Position numbers and translations under genes: made by a program. The notes beneath the pieces are model-generated. The model was not told the DNA's origin and did no database searches. It saw only the letters and a program-made list of their open reading frames with translations. From Halobacillus mangrovi (GTDB lineage Bacteria; Bacillota; Bacilli; Bacillales; Halobacillaceae): a stretch of DNA of 64,000 bases. The stretch spans positions 3,574,501 to 3,638,500 of the forward strand of contig NZ_CP020772.1 in assembly GCF_002097535.1 (NCBI RefSeq). The letters are read 5' to 3'. Shown one piece after another: positions 6,936 through 15,410 of this stretch (positions are counted from its first letter, which is position 1; each line of letters starts with the position of its first letter).

Positions 6936-9136
6936 GACAATGCTTTTTTAATTAAATTTTCCCATAATTCAGTGACTTTCGGCCATCGTTCACTATGGTG
7001 TTCATTTCGATATAAAAGTCGTTCATAATCATTCGTCAATCGCCTCATATCACTGGACTGATAATGTCTGTCGACGACTCGAGCATATTCTCGCAACGTT
7101 TGTTCGGGCTGACGTTTTATTCCTTTATGTTCCAAAACTTTCAATAAATACTGGTAAGCTTTTTCGTACGTATCTTCACCCTGGTTATTACGATAACGCC
7201 TAATCAACAAGAAACTCATCCAACGGTAACGGGTAAAGAAGAGAATAGTACCTCCTATAACAATCCCTCCAGCTAGCACCCAGATCCAAGTATAGCTTTG
7301 GTCGCTGTTTTCACCTAGAGCTCCTTGGCTTTGACTTGCCTGCTCGTCCTCCATTTGTTGAGGATTTCCCATGTTCGTTTCTGGGGTCTCTTCATCTTGG
7401 CCTGCATCTGTAGAATTTTCGTCTTCTGTTTCTATGTCTGTGTAGAAATCTGCGTTATTCGTAAAGCCTTTTGTCGGCTCAAACGGTACCCAGCCGATGT
7501 CAGGGAAATACACTTCTACCCAGGAGTGGGCATTTCCGCTTGTGACCTCATAAACATTCTTCACTTCCTCGCCATCTTCTGACTGAGTCGTGTCAATTCG
7601 CTCTCCGCCAGTAAACCCTTTGACCCAGCGTGCAGGAATACCTTCAGATCTGAGCATAACGACCATCGAAGTAGAAAAATTATCACAATAACCAAGTTGA
7701 GATTCGAATAAAAATTGATCTACATAGTCTTGATTTTCCCTCGGAACAGGGACATCTGTCGTCGAGTATTCGAAACCGTTGGAGGAAAAATACGACTCTA
7801 CCGCTTTTGCACGGTCGTAGCGGTTATCTTCACCCTCTACAATTTGACTGGCGAGATTTCTCACCCGATTCGGCAGATTATCCGGAAGCTGCAAATAGCG
7901 ATCCTGAATGTAATCAGGATCTTCTGAACCTGCTTCTCTAAGCTGACTGTATTCAAAGGATGGAAAGTCATAATTAATCGCAAACTCGTTCCATTTTGCT
8001 TCTGACTCGCCTTTTAGCGTATCCATTTCGCCTGTGTTTTCATGAAGGCGAATATTGTAATTCTGAGATACCATCCCTACAGACTTGGTTCCATAAGGAT
8101 AGACTAGCTTCCTGAACTCGGCATCACGTGTCATTCGAAGAAATGCGGACTGCTCTTCGACTTCGACTTCATCAGAAAAGGTTTCATAAGGAATATCATC
8201 CGGAGAAACAATGGTAGTCGGCTCTTCTAAAGTGTCTTCCCACCCTTTACCGGTGTACGTATCCTTTGATTCGATCCGCCAATAGCGGTCTCCATCTGCT
8301 ACAGCAGTGAATACAGGAGTATCATCTTGAATGAAGGAGCCCCCAAGACGGCTGTCATTTTCACCATATCCGACTTTCTGTACGACACCATTGCCGCCGG
8401 GTCCAGACCCTCCTGTCGCACTCTTCAAGTAAGGTACAGGGTCAGGCCATTGAGGATCAGGCTTAGGTGAAGAGTAGCCTGCTACTGTTGAAAACATAAT
8501 AATCACAATAAGCGGCAATGCCCAAAGATGTGCTTTCTTCAGGCCGTGAAAAGGAATGGCCTCCTTGTCCATTTCTCTCGAGAAACTGGATAACCCTAAA
8601 GCCACCATTGCTAGAATAAATGTACGGATGATCGCCCATTTTCCGTCATAAACAGTGAAGGTATCAATGACTGTCACATAAATGAGCGTCATTAATACAA
8701 AAACAAACATCCGCTTAGCCACAATAAACCAGTAATACAACAAATAGCTCATCAGCCATAGCAGGATAAGAAACAATAGACTTCGAAATAACGGGGTCAT
8801 CTGCCACCATTCTCTAGTTTGAATGACTTGAACATTGAAAATGATCTGATCATAAATGAGAGAGAACCAATTTCTGGTGAAAATAGTCTCTCCGATGTAC
8901 AAGCCATCAATGATAAAGGCCATCCCAAGTAGTTTCAGGGGCATCGAAAGAAACCACTGGATTTGCAGGAAAGAAATAAAAAAGCAGAAAGCAGCATAAA
9001 TGAAAAAGATCGTCACATCATTCGTATTGGTTACGGACTCTAATGGCCTTAGCCACTCACAAAAAAGCAGGAACCCAGTAATGTAAATGATAAGCCGGTA
9101 GATGAACGTCTGTTGTTCTTGAGGTTGTTCATTCAT
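6932..9136 (-). CDS. yebA: Membrane transglutaminase-like protein YebA
   Basis: The 734-residue protein has about six N-terminal membrane segments (residues 12-215). A large outside region with a transglutaminase-core domain (about 420-565) follows, then one more membrane segment near 620 and a C-terminal DUF4129-like tail. The catalytic triad of the transglutaminase fold can be read: Cys in LGYCDNFST, His in NAHSWVEVYF and Asp in PDIGW. The family is often paired with DUF58 and MoxR proteins. The substrate is unknown; a protease or cross-linking role outside the membrane is inferred. Its start overlaps the yeaD stop, giving the order yeaC-yeaD-yebA. Confidence 0.9.
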   Translation of the reverse strand: MNEQPQEQQTFIYRLIIYITGFLLFCEWLRPLESVTNTNDVTIFFIYAAFCFFISFLQIQWFLSMPLKLLGMAFIIDGLYIGETIFTRNWFSLIYDQIIFNVQVIQTREWWQMTPLFRSLLFLILLWLMSYLLYYWFIVAKRMFVFVLMTLIYVTVIDTFTVYDGKWAIIRTFILAMVALGLSSFSREMDKEAIPFHGLKKAHLWALPLIVIIMFSTVAGYSSPKPDPQWPDPVPYLKSATGGSGPGGNGVVQKVGYGENDSRLGGSFIQDDTPVFTAVADGDRYWRIESKDTYTGKGWEDTLEEPTTIVSPDDIPYETFSDEVEVEEQSAFLRMTRDAEFRKLVYPYGTKSVGMVSQNYNIRLHENTGEMDTLKGESEAKWNEFAINYDFPSFEYSQLREAGSEDPDYIQDRYLQLPDNLPNRVRNLASQIVEGEDNRYDRAKAVESYFSSNGFEYSTTDVPVPRENQDYVDQFLFESQLGYCDNFSTSMVVMLRSEGIPARWVKGFTGGERIDTTQSEDGEEVKNVYEVTSGNAHSWVEVYFPDIGWVPFEPTKGFTNNADFYTDIETEDENSTDAGQDEETPETNMGNPQQMEDEQASQSQGALGENSDQSYTWIWVLAGGIVIGGTILFFTRYRWMSFLLIRRYRNNQGEDTYEKAYQYLLKVLEHKGIKRQPEQTLREYARVVDRHYQSSDMRRLTNDYERLLYRNEHHSERWPKVTELWENLIKKALS

Positions 9137-10401
9137 TACGTGTTCACCTCGAATTCACGTTGAATCAGTTGCTCCTCTGAAAGCACATTGACGAGAATCC
9201 CCTGATTTTTCATCTGTTTAATGACCTGGTGATCCTGGAATGTCATTTGCTTATGAGGGCGAACGTAGAAAAAGACTAGACGCTTGCTCTTTTTGGATAA
9301 TTTCACTAGAGCTTGCTGAATACCAGCATCCAGCTGATGACTTACAACCATGGCAATGATTCCAGCTGGAATTTGTGCACGCTCGCGCTCCAACTGCTGA
9401 GCAAATGGCGTTCGCCCAATCGGACGGATTTTAGCCAAATGGCCTTGAATCATTTGTTTATGCGTGTAATCTTGCTGGAACGGAAAGTACCCTCGTCCGT
9501 CCCCTAAAGTCATAAAAGCCATTTGAGAAGATTTCGTGTGCAGTTCATTCAATAGAGAAGCGCTGAACTCAACCGCTCCCTCAAAACTTACAGGACTCAT
9601 TGAAGGGTGATAGACAGCATTTAATATAACAAGCATATCTACACTTTTTTCCTGCTCAAACTCTTTCGTCATCATTTCGTTTTTCCGTGCCGTCGTTTTC
9701 CAATCCACCCAAGCAAACCGATCCCCTGGCATGTATTCACGAACACCGGTGACGATGTTCGTATTTTTTTCATTTAACTTAAACGAAGGACTGGCTCCCT
9801 GTTCAAAGCTGTACACGCGTTCCTTCAGTTTTACAGGGCGCTGGAATGGAAAAACAAGCAGACGATTATCGAGCATATAAACATGTTCTTTTTTAACAAA
9901 ACCGAAGAAATCTCCCGTTTTTACTCTGACCGCTTTTAAGAAATGCTCACCTCTTGGAACATGGTCAAGGGAATATCGATAATGAATACTTTTTCTAAAC
10001 CAAGGAAAAATGACGCGCTTGATGATCCTTTTTTCTTCCATAATTTCTGGTTCATCCATTTGGCGGTACTTCTCCAAATGATCATCCCGTTTTTTAAGAG
10101 AATCCGGTAAATACTCTTCAATTACGCAATAATAAATAGGAAACGGGATTCGGCGTGTCAAGGTAACTTCCACATCGACTGTTTCCCCTCCAGTAGCAAT
10201 GCGCTTTGATAAGTCCCGATGAATTTTCCAATCATGGATGGGGTAAAGCAGCACACCTAACATATAAAGTAGAAAAGGAAGAAAAGCATAAAAAAGAAAC
10301 CAGCTGACAAACCCGCCTTGAAACATCGCATAGGAAAAGAGCACACCGAATAATAAGGCAACGACGATCAGCTTAGCAGCGAATTGGAACGTTTGCCTCA
10401 T
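9136..10401 (-). CDS. yeaD: DUF58 (von Willebrand A-like) protein YeaD
   Basis: This 421-residue protein has two N-terminal membrane segments (about 8-50) and a DUF58 domain with the signature YMPGDRFAWVDWKTTARKNEMMTKEFEQ at about residues 220-247. DUF58 proteins usually pair with MoxR ATPases and are thought to act in assembly or activation of membrane or cell-surface proteins. The gene overlaps yeaC by four bases (ATGA) and yebA by one base, so the three are almost certainly translated together. No specific client can be named from the sequence. Confidence 0.9.
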   Translation of the reverse strand: MRQTFQFAAKLIVVALLFGVLFSYAMFQGGFVSWFLFYAFLPFLLYMLGVLLYPIHDWKIHRDLSKRIATGGETVDVEVTLTRRIPFPIYYCVIEEYLPDSLKKRDDHLEKYRQMDEPEIMEEKRIIKRVIFPWFRKSIHYRYSLDHVPRGEHFLKAVRVKTGDFFGFVKKEHVYMLDNRLLVFPFQRPVKLKERVYSFEQGASPSFKLNEKNTNIVTGVREYMPGDRFAWVDWKTTARKNEMMTKEFEQEKSVDMLVILNAVYHPSMSPVSFEGAVEFSASLLNELHTKSSQMAFMTLGDGRGYFPFQQDYTHKQMIQGHLAKIRPIGRTPFAQQLERERAQIPAGIIAMVVSHQLDAGIQQALVKLSKKSKRLVFFYVRPHKQMTFQDHQVIKQMKNQGILVNVLSEEQLIQREFEVNT

Positions 10402-11363
10402 TCACTAATATTCCTTTTGACAGGGATTGAAGTAGAAGAGATCAATTCTTCAATGATATCTTCAGCTGTCCTTCCTTCAAATCTCGCTTCAGATGTTAGA
10501 ATCATCCGATGCGATAGAACATAAGGAGCTAAATACTGCACATCGTCAGGTACGACATAATCACGATCATGGATGAAAGCATAAGCTTTAGCTGCTTTCA
10601 TCAAAGCAATTGACCCACGCGGACTCACACCTAAGTAAACGCCGCTTTGATTACGCGTGCCTGTCGTCAATTCGATAATGTAACGGTTGACTGTTTTATC
10701 GACATAGACCTCTTCGACCTCTTTTTGAAGACCGACCAGCTCGTCCTTCGTAATAACGGAAGAGATGGAATGAATGGGATGAGATCCTGAAGTCCGGGCA
10801 AGCATCTCCATCTCCTGTTTGGCTGACGGATACCCCATTTTCATTTTTAAAAGAAAACGATCTAATTGAGCTTCTGGCAGCGGGTATGTCCCCTCATACT
10901 CAATCGGGTTCTGTGTCGCCATAACAAAGAATGGATCACTTAACGGGACAGGACTTCCATCAACCGTAATGCTCGTCTCTTCCATCCCCTCAAGCAATGC
11001 AGACTGAGTCTTTGGAGATGTCCGATTGATTTCATCGGCTAAAACAATGTTCCCTAAAATCGGACCTGGTCTAAATTCAAATTCCATCGTTTTTGGATTA
11101 TATATAGAAACACCAGTGACGTCAGATGGAAGCAAATCTGGAGTAAACTGGATCCGTTTAAAGTCACAGTCCAGTGACTTTGCAAGAGTCTTGACGAGCA
11201 TCGTCTTACCGACACCCGGAACATCCTCGAGCAGGACGTGTCCTTTCGCCAACAAAGCGACAAGACTTAGTAAAGCCGCTTCCTCTTTTCCGATCATCAC
11301 TTTATTGATATTGTTCAAAACTTCTGAGACCTTTGGCTGAAGTAAAAATGTTTGCTGAGTCAT
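10398..11363 (-). CDS. yeaC: MoxR-family AAA+ ATPase YeaC
   Basis: The 321-residue MoxR-type AAA+ ATPase has Walker A EDVPGVGKTMLVK (about residues 41-53), Walker B VLADEINR (about 106-113), sensor 1 MATQNP and an arginine-finger region PEAQLDRF. MoxR ATPases act as chaperone-like partners of von Willebrand A proteins, here the overlapping DUF58 gene. It is the first gene of the yeaC-yeaD-yebA operon with a clear promoter upstream. The order and neighbours match B. subtilis. Confidence 0.93.
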   Translation of the reverse strand: MTQQTFLLQPKVSEVLNNINKVMIGKEEAALLSLVALLAKGHVLLEDVPGVGKTMLVKTLAKSLDCDFKRIQFTPDLLPSDVTGVSIYNPKTMEFEFRPGPILGNIVLADEINRTSPKTQSALLEGMEETSITVDGSPVPLSDPFFVMATQNPIEYEGTYPLPEAQLDRFLLKMKMGYPSAKQEMEMLARTSGSHPIHSISSVITKDELVGLQKEVEEVYVDKTVNRYIIELTTGTRNQSGVYLGVSPRGSIALMKAAKAYAFIHDRDYVVPDDVQYLAPYVLSHRMILTSEARFEGRTAEDIIEELISSTSIPVKRNISE

Positions 11364-11419
11364 TCGGTGTACCCCTCTCTTCCTTAAACACTATTTTCTG
11401 AAAAATCACTCTCGTTTTA

Positions 11420-11448
11420 ACTATACTATATACCTGCTTATGGGACAA
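11420..11448 (-). promoter_or_regulatory. Sigma-A promoter of the yeaC-yeaD-yebA operon
   Basis: The minus strand has -35 TTGTCC (11443-11448), a 17-base spacer and -10 TATAGT (11420-11425), about 57 bases before the yeaC start. Confidence 0.65.
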
Positions 11449-11514
11449 AACATGTGAATGGATGGATATAAAAGGAAAAACATTCCTATCAAATAATTAA
11501 AAAACTAAAAATAA

Positions 11515-11521
11515 TGTCGAA
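11515..11521 (+). promoter_or_regulatory. Spo0A-box core (distal)
   Basis: TGTCGAA followed by TTTTAT is the core of the Spo0A recognition sequence. It lies about 120 bases upstream of the likely promoter of the Spo0E-like gene. A second copy in the same orientation is at 11699. Confidence 0.4.
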
Positions 11522-11641
11522 TTTTATATTTTTATACCCCTTTAAATACCTTTATGAACCTGTTTATAACAGTATCCATTAATTACATAATTTTACTGAC
11601 AATTTTCTTTATGGATAAATAAAGTTTAGTAAAGTAACATA

Positions 11642-11670
11642 TGTACATCTGACCTGCGTAATGGTAAAAT
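11642..11670 (+). promoter_or_regulatory. Likely promoter of the Spo0E-like gene
   Basis: TGTACA (11642-11647), 17 bases, TAAAAT (11665-11670). The -35 matches at four of six positions and the -10 at five of six. The proximal Spo0A-box core sits about 28 bases downstream of the -10. Confidence 0.4.
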
Positions 11671-11698
11671 AAATTTCAAATAGTACCTATATACTAAA

Positions 11699-11705
11699 TG
11701 TCGAA
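11699..11705 (+). promoter_or_regulatory. Spo0A-box core (proximal)
   Basis: A second TGTCGAA followed by TTTTTTT, downstream of the putative -10. Its position would suit repression by Spo0A-P. Confidence 0.45.
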
Positions 11706-11781
11706 TTTTTTTCATACAACTTTAGAACCATGTAAAACCATGTCAGATTATGACTGGTTAAGAGGAAAAGGAGTGAGAAAA

Positions 11782-11928
11782 ATGAATAATCAGTCCCCGC
11801 TTGAAAAAAATATTGAATGCACCAGGGGGAAAATGTATGAAGCTTATAAAAATAATAGTGATTATGAAGAAGTTTTGCGACTATCCCAGAAACTTGACCA
11901 TTTACTAAATCAACTAAAAAGCGCCTGA
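11782..11928 (+). CDS. Spo0E-like aspartyl-phosphate phosphatase
   Basis: The 48-residue peptide has the helical-hairpin Spo0E signature: an N-terminal helix EKNIECTRGKMYEAYKNN and a second helix ending in SQKLDHLLNQL. The SQxLD motif is the catalytic mark of the family, which dephosphorylates Spo0A-P and so delays sporulation. The start is the ATG eight bases after GGAAAAGGAG; a longer in-frame reading from 11698 has no ribosome binding site and is rejected. Two Spo0A-box cores upstream suggest feedback control. The target being Spo0A is inference from the family. Confidence 0.85.
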   Translation: MNNQSPLEKNIECTRGKMYEAYKNNSDYEEVLRLSQKLDHLLNQLKSA

Positions 11929-11940
11929 TTTCATCATAAT

Positions 11941-11966
11941 AAAAAGCCCCAGTTATGCACCAGGGC
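11941..11966 (-). terminator. Weak terminator candidate between two converging genes
   Basis: On the minus strand an imperfect GCCC...GGGC hairpin precedes TTTTTATT. It could end the dioxygenase transcript, about 225 bases past that gene's stop codon. Confidence 0.35.
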
Positions 11967-12191
11967 CCGCCACCTATACCTATACAAACCTTCGTCTCTT
12001 TTAGAATTATCTTTATTTTGAGATGGCTTACACTTAAAATACCATATAATTCTAATTGGTGTTAGTGTTATCATAATATTTCTCAAATAAAAGAATCTCA
12101 AACATGAAATAATTCTTCTTTCACACCTCAACCTCTAAATCCACTGGATATGAAAACCCCCATAGCCAGAGAGATCCTCATTTCACCTTTT

Positions 12192-13175
12192 TCATTCATA
12201 TTCTCTTTCGAACAATTTTGTACTTCTCACTGTATCGATTGGGCGAACATAATTCTCAATCTGCTCGCGTTTAGGCTCCAGCTTCGGAGGAAGAGAAAGC
12301 ATTTCGCCAAGTGTTTCATAAGGTTCATCTCCCATGAAACCAGGTCCGTCAGTCGCAAACTCAAATAAGATTTGCGGAGCTACGTTCACGTAAAGAGAAC
12401 CAAAATAGTGACGATTTACAAAACCAGAAGTCCGGAACCCAAAACGGGACATCCATTGATCCCAATCGTCCAATTCCTCCCGATCATTGACCCGAAAAGC
12501 TGCATGGTGAACTGTACCATATCCTTGACGTGCAGGTGGCAGAACATTGTTAAACTCTACGATGACTTGTGCGCCATTTCCACCATGACCTGTTTCAAAT
12601 AAACGAAATGCACCTTCTTGATCGATTTCCTTGAATAGAAGTACCTTTTCCAACATGTCTTTGAAGTATTTAATGTTATCCACTCTGACGTGAAGGGGAC
12701 CCAGACCAACAATGGCGTATTCTAAGGGAATTGGTCCTTTCTGCCACGGCTTCCCTGCAGAAACACCCTCATTATTTTCATCAGAAACCAGTTCATAAGA
12801 TTGATCGTCAAAATCCACAAAGGGCAAGATTTTCTTCCCAAACCGGTCTTGAATACCTTTATGTTTCACATCCAGGCGATTAAAGCGCTTTTCCCAGTAA
12901 GTCAGGGCTTCATCACTGGGTACACGGAAGGACGTTCTGGAAATTTCATTCGTTCCATGGGACCCTTTCGGAATACCGGGGAAATCAAAAAAAGTCATAT
13001 CTGTCCCTGGATTACCTTCATCATCTGCAAAGAACAAGTGATAAGTCTGGATATCATCCTGATTCACCGTTTTCTTTACAAGCCGCATCCCAAGCACATA
13101 CGTGAAAAATTCATAGTTCTTTTCTGCACTGCTGGTAATCGCTGTTACGTGGTGAATTCCTTTTAATTCGTTCAT
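12192..13175 (-). CDS. Ring-cleaving dioxygenase (VOC family, MhqO-like)
   Basis: The 327-residue protein contains two vicinal-oxygen-chelate halves (about residues 3-125 and 150-280). Metal ligand candidates are the His in GIHHVTAI near residue 6 and in TVHHAAFRV near 220, and the Glu in ILFEFATDGPGF near 270. It resembles MhqO/MhqA hydroquinone dioxygenases, which open (hydro)quinone rings and protect against quinone stress. The first ATG, 15 bases upstream, contains the GGGAGGGAAGG ribosome binding site, so the second ATG is chosen. A palindrome of the MhqR type overlaps the promoter, which strengthens the call. No mhqN/mhqP neighbours are present. Confidence 0.85.
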   Translation of the reverse strand: MNELKGIHHVTAITSSAEKNYEFFTYVLGMRLVKKTVNQDDIQTYHLFFADDEGNPGTDMTFFDFPGIPKGSHGTNEISRTSFRVPSDEALTYWEKRFNRLDVKHKGIQDRFGKKILPFVDFDDQSYELVSDENNEGVSAGKPWQKGPIPLEYAIVGLGPLHVRVDNIKYFKDMLEKVLLFKEIDQEGAFRLFETGHGGNGAQVIVEFNNVLPPARQGYGTVHHAAFRVNDREELDDWDQWMSRFGFRTSGFVNRHYFGSLYVNVAPQILFEFATDGPGFMGDEPYETLGEMLSLPPKLEPKREQIENYVRPIDTVRSTKLFEREYE

Positions 13176-13223
13176 TTCCTTCCCTCCCATTTCGTTATCT
13201 TAAACGAATCTATCCTCGGAAAT

Positions 13224-13241
13224 TATCTCAGTTTCAAGATA
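13224..13241. promoter_or_regulatory. MhqR-type operator
   Basis: TATCTTGAAACTGAGATA (minus strand) is an inverted repeat with TATCT/AGATA arms and TGA/TCA-like inner bases, close to the known MhqR box pattern TATCTCGAATTCGAGATA. It starts one base after the -10. Confidence 0.65.
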
Positions 13242-13270
13242 AATATAATATGAATCTATAATTTTGTCAA
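13242..13270 (-). promoter_or_regulatory. Sigma-A promoter of the dioxygenase gene
   Basis: A perfect -35 TTGACA (13265-13270), a 17-base spacer and -10 TATATT (13242-13247), directly abutting the operator palindrome. A strong promoter that is probably held off by a repressor. Confidence 0.8.
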
Positions 13271-13289
13271 TTTCATTAAAGAAAAGCGA

Positions 13290-13400
13290 AAATGACTGAC
13301 TTAGTCTTTCAATCAGTTAAGTTCAGCACGTCCTGCTTCAGCTTTGAACTTACTCTCGTCCTGATGAGACCCGACAAGTATAAGACACTCGTTGGCTTGG
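13290..13400. other. Structured, unexplained intergenic element
   Basis: This gene-free stretch holds an eight-base inverted repeat TAAGTTCA (13318-13325) / TGAACTTA (13345-13352), a CTGACTTAG/CAGTTAAG partial pairing, and the near-palindrome CTCGTCCTGATGAG (13355-13368). A short CGTCCTG word occurs twice. No open reading frame with a ribosome binding site is visible. It may be a dispersed repeat or part of an RNA. The rest of 13400-13510 shows nothing I can name. Confidence 0.35.
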
Positions 13401-13510
13401 AAGGCTTTTTATAATAAAGAAGTCGATTGACATATAACTTCCATGTACCAGAAACTTCCTATATTCTCTCGCTGCAAAAAGCATAATAAACGTTAAATTT
13501 TCGAGACAAT

Positions 13511-13540
13511 AAAAAAGCCCCGCAGGTTACCCTGCAGAGC
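13511..13540 (-). terminator. Terminator of the capsule operon
   Basis: On the minus strand GCTCTGCAGG / CCTGCGGGGC with a GTAA loop is followed by TTTTTTATT, just after the capD stop codon. Confidence 0.9.
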
Positions 13541-13549
13541 TCTACTCAT

Positions 13550-15397
13550 TTATTTTGATTCATTAACCTCGTTCATACCATTTTGATTACCAATTTGCCA
13601 TGTCCCTAAACGTCTCGGATCACCGCCACCGTACATTTGAATGACATCTCCGTTTGTACGGATCCCCAGTCCTTGAATTCCTCCATAAAAGACGGGTGAA
13701 TCGTGAGTGATGACCGAATAATCCATTTCACTCCTCAGACGGTTAACAGCTGCTTGATCAACCATCCTTTCAAGGTGGACCACGTTATCTTCGGTGTAGA
13801 ACCTGGAACGGGCGATCGCTTGCTGAAGCGTAAGCGGATCCCCTGTATCCTGATTGATTCCATACTCATACTGCATTAGTGTTTGAATCAGCATCGCCGG
13901 GATCCTTTTACCACCAGGAGAACCTATACCAAGTACTGCTCTTCCTTCCTCAGCAAAAATGAGCGGAGAAACGAAGGAACGTGGACGTTTACCAGGTTCA
14001 TACTCGTTCATAGATCCTTCGACTGTATCAAAGTTGATCAACTGGTGATTTAAGAAGAATCCGTTAGCGTACATCCCAGAACCAAAGAACTTGCCTAGTG
14101 AATTCGTTGCCGACACCATCATGCCGTCTTTGTCTACGACAACAAAATGAGTCGTGTTTCTTGTATCTTGCTTTTCACCAGGAGAAACAAATAGCTCACT
14201 CGAACTAGTTAATGCCTGCCCCCCAACTGAGAACTCTTCCTCAAACAATTGTTTCGCATAGCTGGTAGAAGTCAGCTTTTCTTCTTGCACATCAACAAAC
14301 CGCGGGTCCCCAAGGGTATGCACCCTGTCTTCGTAGACACGGTTGACTACTTTATTTACAAGATGGATATAAAGATCCTTGTACTGCGGCTCATTTACCA
14401 CTTGTTCCATACTTGTCGGCAAAGCTTCAGCAAGGAATGGCGGCAATTGGCCATTTTGGTTTTCAAATTCTTCACGCAATACTTTTTCAAGGTTTCCTTC
14501 AAGCTGCTCGATCATCTGCAAAGCTTGAATGACAATAATCCCTGATGTTGGTGAAGAACCTGCATAAACTTTTTGCCCTTTAAAATTCCCTTCAGGTGCT
14601 GGGCGCTTGGCTACTTCATAATTGGCAAGATCATTGGGCCCAAAACCAACTTTATTTGCAAGTTCTTGTGCGAGGGCCCCTTCATAAAAGGCTTCTGGAC
14701 CTTTTTCCTGAAGAGTCTTCAACGTGTTCGCCAGCTCTTTTTGGACCAATGTGTCATTGATTTGTAGAGCGCGGCCTTCCGGATAAAACATGTTGTAAAT
14801 TTCAGGGTTCTTATTCCCTGTCTGGATAAAGCGCCGAGAATTCTGTAACTGTTCATGGAAAATACGGCCTACCTTGATGCCTTCCTCACTGTGAGTCACG
14901 GCATCCTCTAAAAGCGTACTCCACTCAACATTATTTCCATAGTCTTCATAAATGGCTTCCATGCCTTTGACAAACCCTGGAACCGCAATATCCCGTTGAG
15001 GTTTTGCCCCGCTCATCGGTGCAGCTTCACGATAGTCATAAGTCATCGCTTGTTCTCCAGGTTCGTGGACGATCATCTGTCCCCCGCCTCCGATACCGGA
15101 TCCATAGGGTTCCACCACATTAAGGGCGAAGGAAACCGCAATCGCAGCTTCGGCAGCATTTCCACCTTCATTTAATACTTTCATGCCGGCTTCAACAGCT
15201 AATGGATGGACCGCACTGACTCCGTAAACAAAAGCATCTTCTCCGTCTGATGCGTTCACTTCCACAGTTTCTTGACGATCCTCCACGGTATAGGGCTCAC
15301 GGAACTGATCGAACTCATCCTCAAAGTAGAAATTCCAGCCGACCAGTCCGACGAAGACGATCCCGGCTATGATGTAGGTTATTCGTAAATAGTTCAA
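13550..15397 (-). CDS. capD: Gamma-glutamyltransferase CapD/PgsD type, membrane anchored
   Basis: This 615-residue N-terminal-nucleophile hydrolase has one N-terminal membrane segment (residues 5-23) in place of a cleavable signal. The catalytic Thr is about residue 415 in TTHFVVVDKDG, where the precursor would cut itself into two subunits. The oxyanion region GSPGGKRIP and the substrate loop EPYGSGIGGGG are present. As last gene of a capBCA operon it resembles Bacillus anthracis CapD, which cuts poly-gamma-glutamate and can attach it to peptidoglycan. It could instead act as a general GGT or depolymerase. The start is TTG after AGGAGGG. Confidence 0.9.
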   Translation of the reverse strand: MNYLRITYIIAGIVFVGLVGWNFYFEDEFDQFREPYTVEDRQETVEVNASDGEDAFVYGVSAVHPLAVEAGMKVLNEGGNAAEAAIAVSFALNVVEPYGSGIGGGGQMIVHEPGEQAMTYDYREAAPMSGAKPQRDIAVPGFVKGMEAIYEDYGNNVEWSTLLEDAVTHSEEGIKVGRIFHEQLQNSRRFIQTGNKNPEIYNMFYPEGRALQINDTLVQKELANTLKTLQEKGPEAFYEGALAQELANKVGFGPNDLANYEVAKRPAPEGNFKGQKVYAGSSPTSGIIVIQALQMIEQLEGNLEKVLREEFENQNGQLPPFLAEALPTSMEQVVNEPQYKDLYIHLVNKVVNRVYEDRVHTLGDPRFVDVQEEKLTSTSYAKQLFEEEFSVGGQALTSSSELFVSPGEKQDTRNTTHFVVVDKDGMMVSATNSLGKFFGSGMYANGFFLNHQLINFDTVEGSMNEYEPGKRPRSFVSPLIFAEEGRAVLGIGSPGGKRIPAMLIQTLMQYEYGINQDTGDPLTLQQAIARSRFYTEDNVVHLERMVDQAAVNRLRSEMDYSVITHDSPVFYGGIQGLGIRTNGDVIQMYGGGDPRRLGTWQIGNQNGMNEVNESK

Positions 15398-15410
15398 AAA
15401 CTCTGCCCTC

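Noticed and set aside
13361..13378. CTGATGAG followed by CCCGACAAG, like a hammerhead ribozyme core
   Set aside because: The second conserved strand should read GAAA and a cleavage GUH with flanking helices is needed; CGACAA does not fit and I find no three-helix junction.
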